From Spartobacteria bacterium (GTDB lineage Bacteria > Verrucomicrobiota > Verrucomicrobiia > Chthoniobacterales > Terrimicrobiaceae), in the NCBI GenBank assembly GCA_947487745.1, contig CANKXQ010000104.1:1-5431 (forward strand): a stretch of 5,431 bases of DNA. Direction: 5' to 3'. Below, in pieces: positions 5,207 to 5,431 of this stretch. Each line of letters opens with the position of its first letter. The first letter of the stretch is position 1. Below the pieces are notes generated by a model, which had not been told where the DNA came from, searched no databases, and was given only the letters and a program-made list of their open reading frames with translations. The position numbers were made by a program, and so were the translations under genes.

Positions 5207-5351
5207 CAATGAAGTCCGAGGAGAAATTTTTGTTCGGGCTTGTGACCCGCACATCGCTTGGCGTTTCCGCCTTCGCAAACCACCGTGGGATTTCTCCTTC
5301 CCCGGTTGGCACCCTGACCCGCCTAATGCGGTCACAGGAATTCCTGATGCT
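5174..5351 (-). ncRNA. Candidate structured leader or small RNA ending in an intrinsic terminator
   Basis: The predicted transcript runs from just after a sigma70-like promoter to the terminator, about 175-180 nt, with no convincing protein. Visible helices in RNA order are as follows. Hairpin 1 is CCUGUGACCGC with GCGGGUCAGG (5337-5313). A perfect 9-bp helix, AGGAGAAAU (5298-5290) with AUUUCUCCU (5227-5219), encloses a GGCG-GAAA-CGCC hairpin with a GNRA tetraloop (5271-5260), flanked by UUGC/GCGA around a purine internal loop. The terminator comes last. GUGACCGC (5335-5328) can alternatively pair with GCGGGUCAC (5250-5242), and the latter with UGACCGC (5208-5202) in the terminator's 5' arm. 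I recognise no Rfam family. It could be a riboswitch or attenuator for the downstream operon, or a free small RNA. Helices were found by eye, without energy or covariation data. Confidence 0.5.
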
Positions 5352-5357
5352 TTTACT

Positions 5358-5386
5358 TTTATACTATAAATCGCCGGCGATTCCAA
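5358..5386 (-). promoter_or_regulatory. Sigma70-like promoter for leftward transcription
   Basis: On the minus strand TTGGAA (5386-5381) and TATAAA (5363-5358) are separated by exactly 17 bp, matching the consensus at 4 of 6 and 5 of 6 positions. Transcription would begin near 5351. A TTGCGG-17-TTTATA alternative (5393-5388 and 5370-5365) overlaps it. The position, just ahead of the structured RNA and its terminator, supports a real promoter. Confidence 0.55.
5369..5382. promoter_or_regulatory. 14-bp perfect palindrome in the promoter spacer, possible operator
   Basis: AATCGCCGGCGATT is perfectly self-complementary and sits between the -35 and -10 hexamers, overlapping the last two bases of the -35. 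A dimeric repressor or MerR-type activator could bind there. Only one copy is visible and no regulator is identified, so the role is inference. Confidence 0.35.
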
Positions 5387-5431
5387 GCCGCAAATGTGTC
5401 ATACAATCCAACCAGTCTGGGCCTGCGTCTC

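Larger units (their letters stand above)
5131..5431. other. Right-end intergenic region without a credible protein gene
   Basis: Apart from the promoter, palindromes, structured RNA and terminator described separately, these 301 bp hold nothing I can support as coding. The open frame at 5153-5386 on the minus strand covers the RNA and terminator and reads like translated structural sequence. A second palindrome, CAGGAATTCCTG (5335-5346), lies at the expected 5' end of the transcript. Up to two short minus-strand frames enter from the right edge, but they are too short to judge. Confidence 0.6.

Noticed and set aside
5260..5320. Short strings resembling a cobalamin riboswitch (GGUGCC, GGGGAA, AAAUCC) or RNase P RNA (CAGGGUGCCA)
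   Set aside because: The diagnostic B12-box GCCACUG and the RNase P P4 core GAGGAAAGUCC are absent, so the matches are too short to mean anything.
5153..5386. 77-codon minus-strand frame across the right-end intergenic region
   Set aside because: It runs through the structured RNA and the terminator hairpin, starts within the promoter region, and its translation is not protein-like.
5399..5431. Possible C-terminus of a minus-strand gene entering from the right edge (ETQAQTGWIV, then TGA)
   Set aside because: Ten codons are too few to judge, and another frame is also open there.
1..5431. CRISPR arrays, tRNA or rRNA genes, transposase genes
   Set aside because: I looked for regularly spaced repeats, tRNA-like cloverleaf and T-loop (GGTTCGANTCC) patterns, and DDE or HUH transposase motifs, and found none.

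Overview
The window looks like an accessory segment of a moderately GC-rich, free-living bacterium, most likely from the Verrucomicrobiota or a neighbouring PVC lineage. That is inference. It rests on the inverted ACCACAGAGAACACAGAG-type repeat, which I associate with PVC and other environmental genomes, on the small WNN-GTWW-HYT-type protein, and on the near absence of Shine-Dalgarno sites (only one start has a good one). No housekeeping gene fixes the taxon.

The layout is two convergent blocks. The plus-strand block (2-1733) holds the 3' end of an unrecognised basic protein, an ASCH-domain protein 3 nt behind it, a two-domain protein (DUF3293 followed by a GIY-YIG-like nuclease domain), and a short 83-aa protein resembling a phage-type family. 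Sampled stretches of the ASCH gene are about 47% GC, against about 57-63% in two later genes sampled, so the left edge may have a separate origin. A perfect 18-bp palindrome lies where the blocks converge (1774-1791).

The minus-strand block (5130 down to 1798) starts with a 72-aa protein that resembles the arm-binding N-terminal domain of tyrosine integrases. It is followed by a TPR-type helical-repeat protein and two small unknown proteins joined by an ATGA overlap. These four are tightly spaced and are probably one operon. A roughly 130-bp inverted-repeat element (2823-2951) separates them from a metallophosphoesterase of the DVHAN / GDxVGYG / GNHE / GHTH type and a small putative membrane protein.

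The most interesting stretch is the 300 bp without a credible gene at the right end (5131-5431). On the minus strand it has a good sigma70-like promoter (TTGGAA-17-TATAAA) with a 14-bp palindrome in its spacer. About 170 nt of strongly foldable sequence follow, then a textbook intrinsic terminator, and then the best Shine-Dalgarno site of the window in front of the 72-aa gene. Repeated complementary segments (UGACCGC twice, GCGGGUCA twice) allow mutually exclusive pairings, one of which would occupy the terminator's 5' arm. This could be a riboswitch-like attenuator of the operon or a free-standing small RNA. I do not recognise it as a known family.
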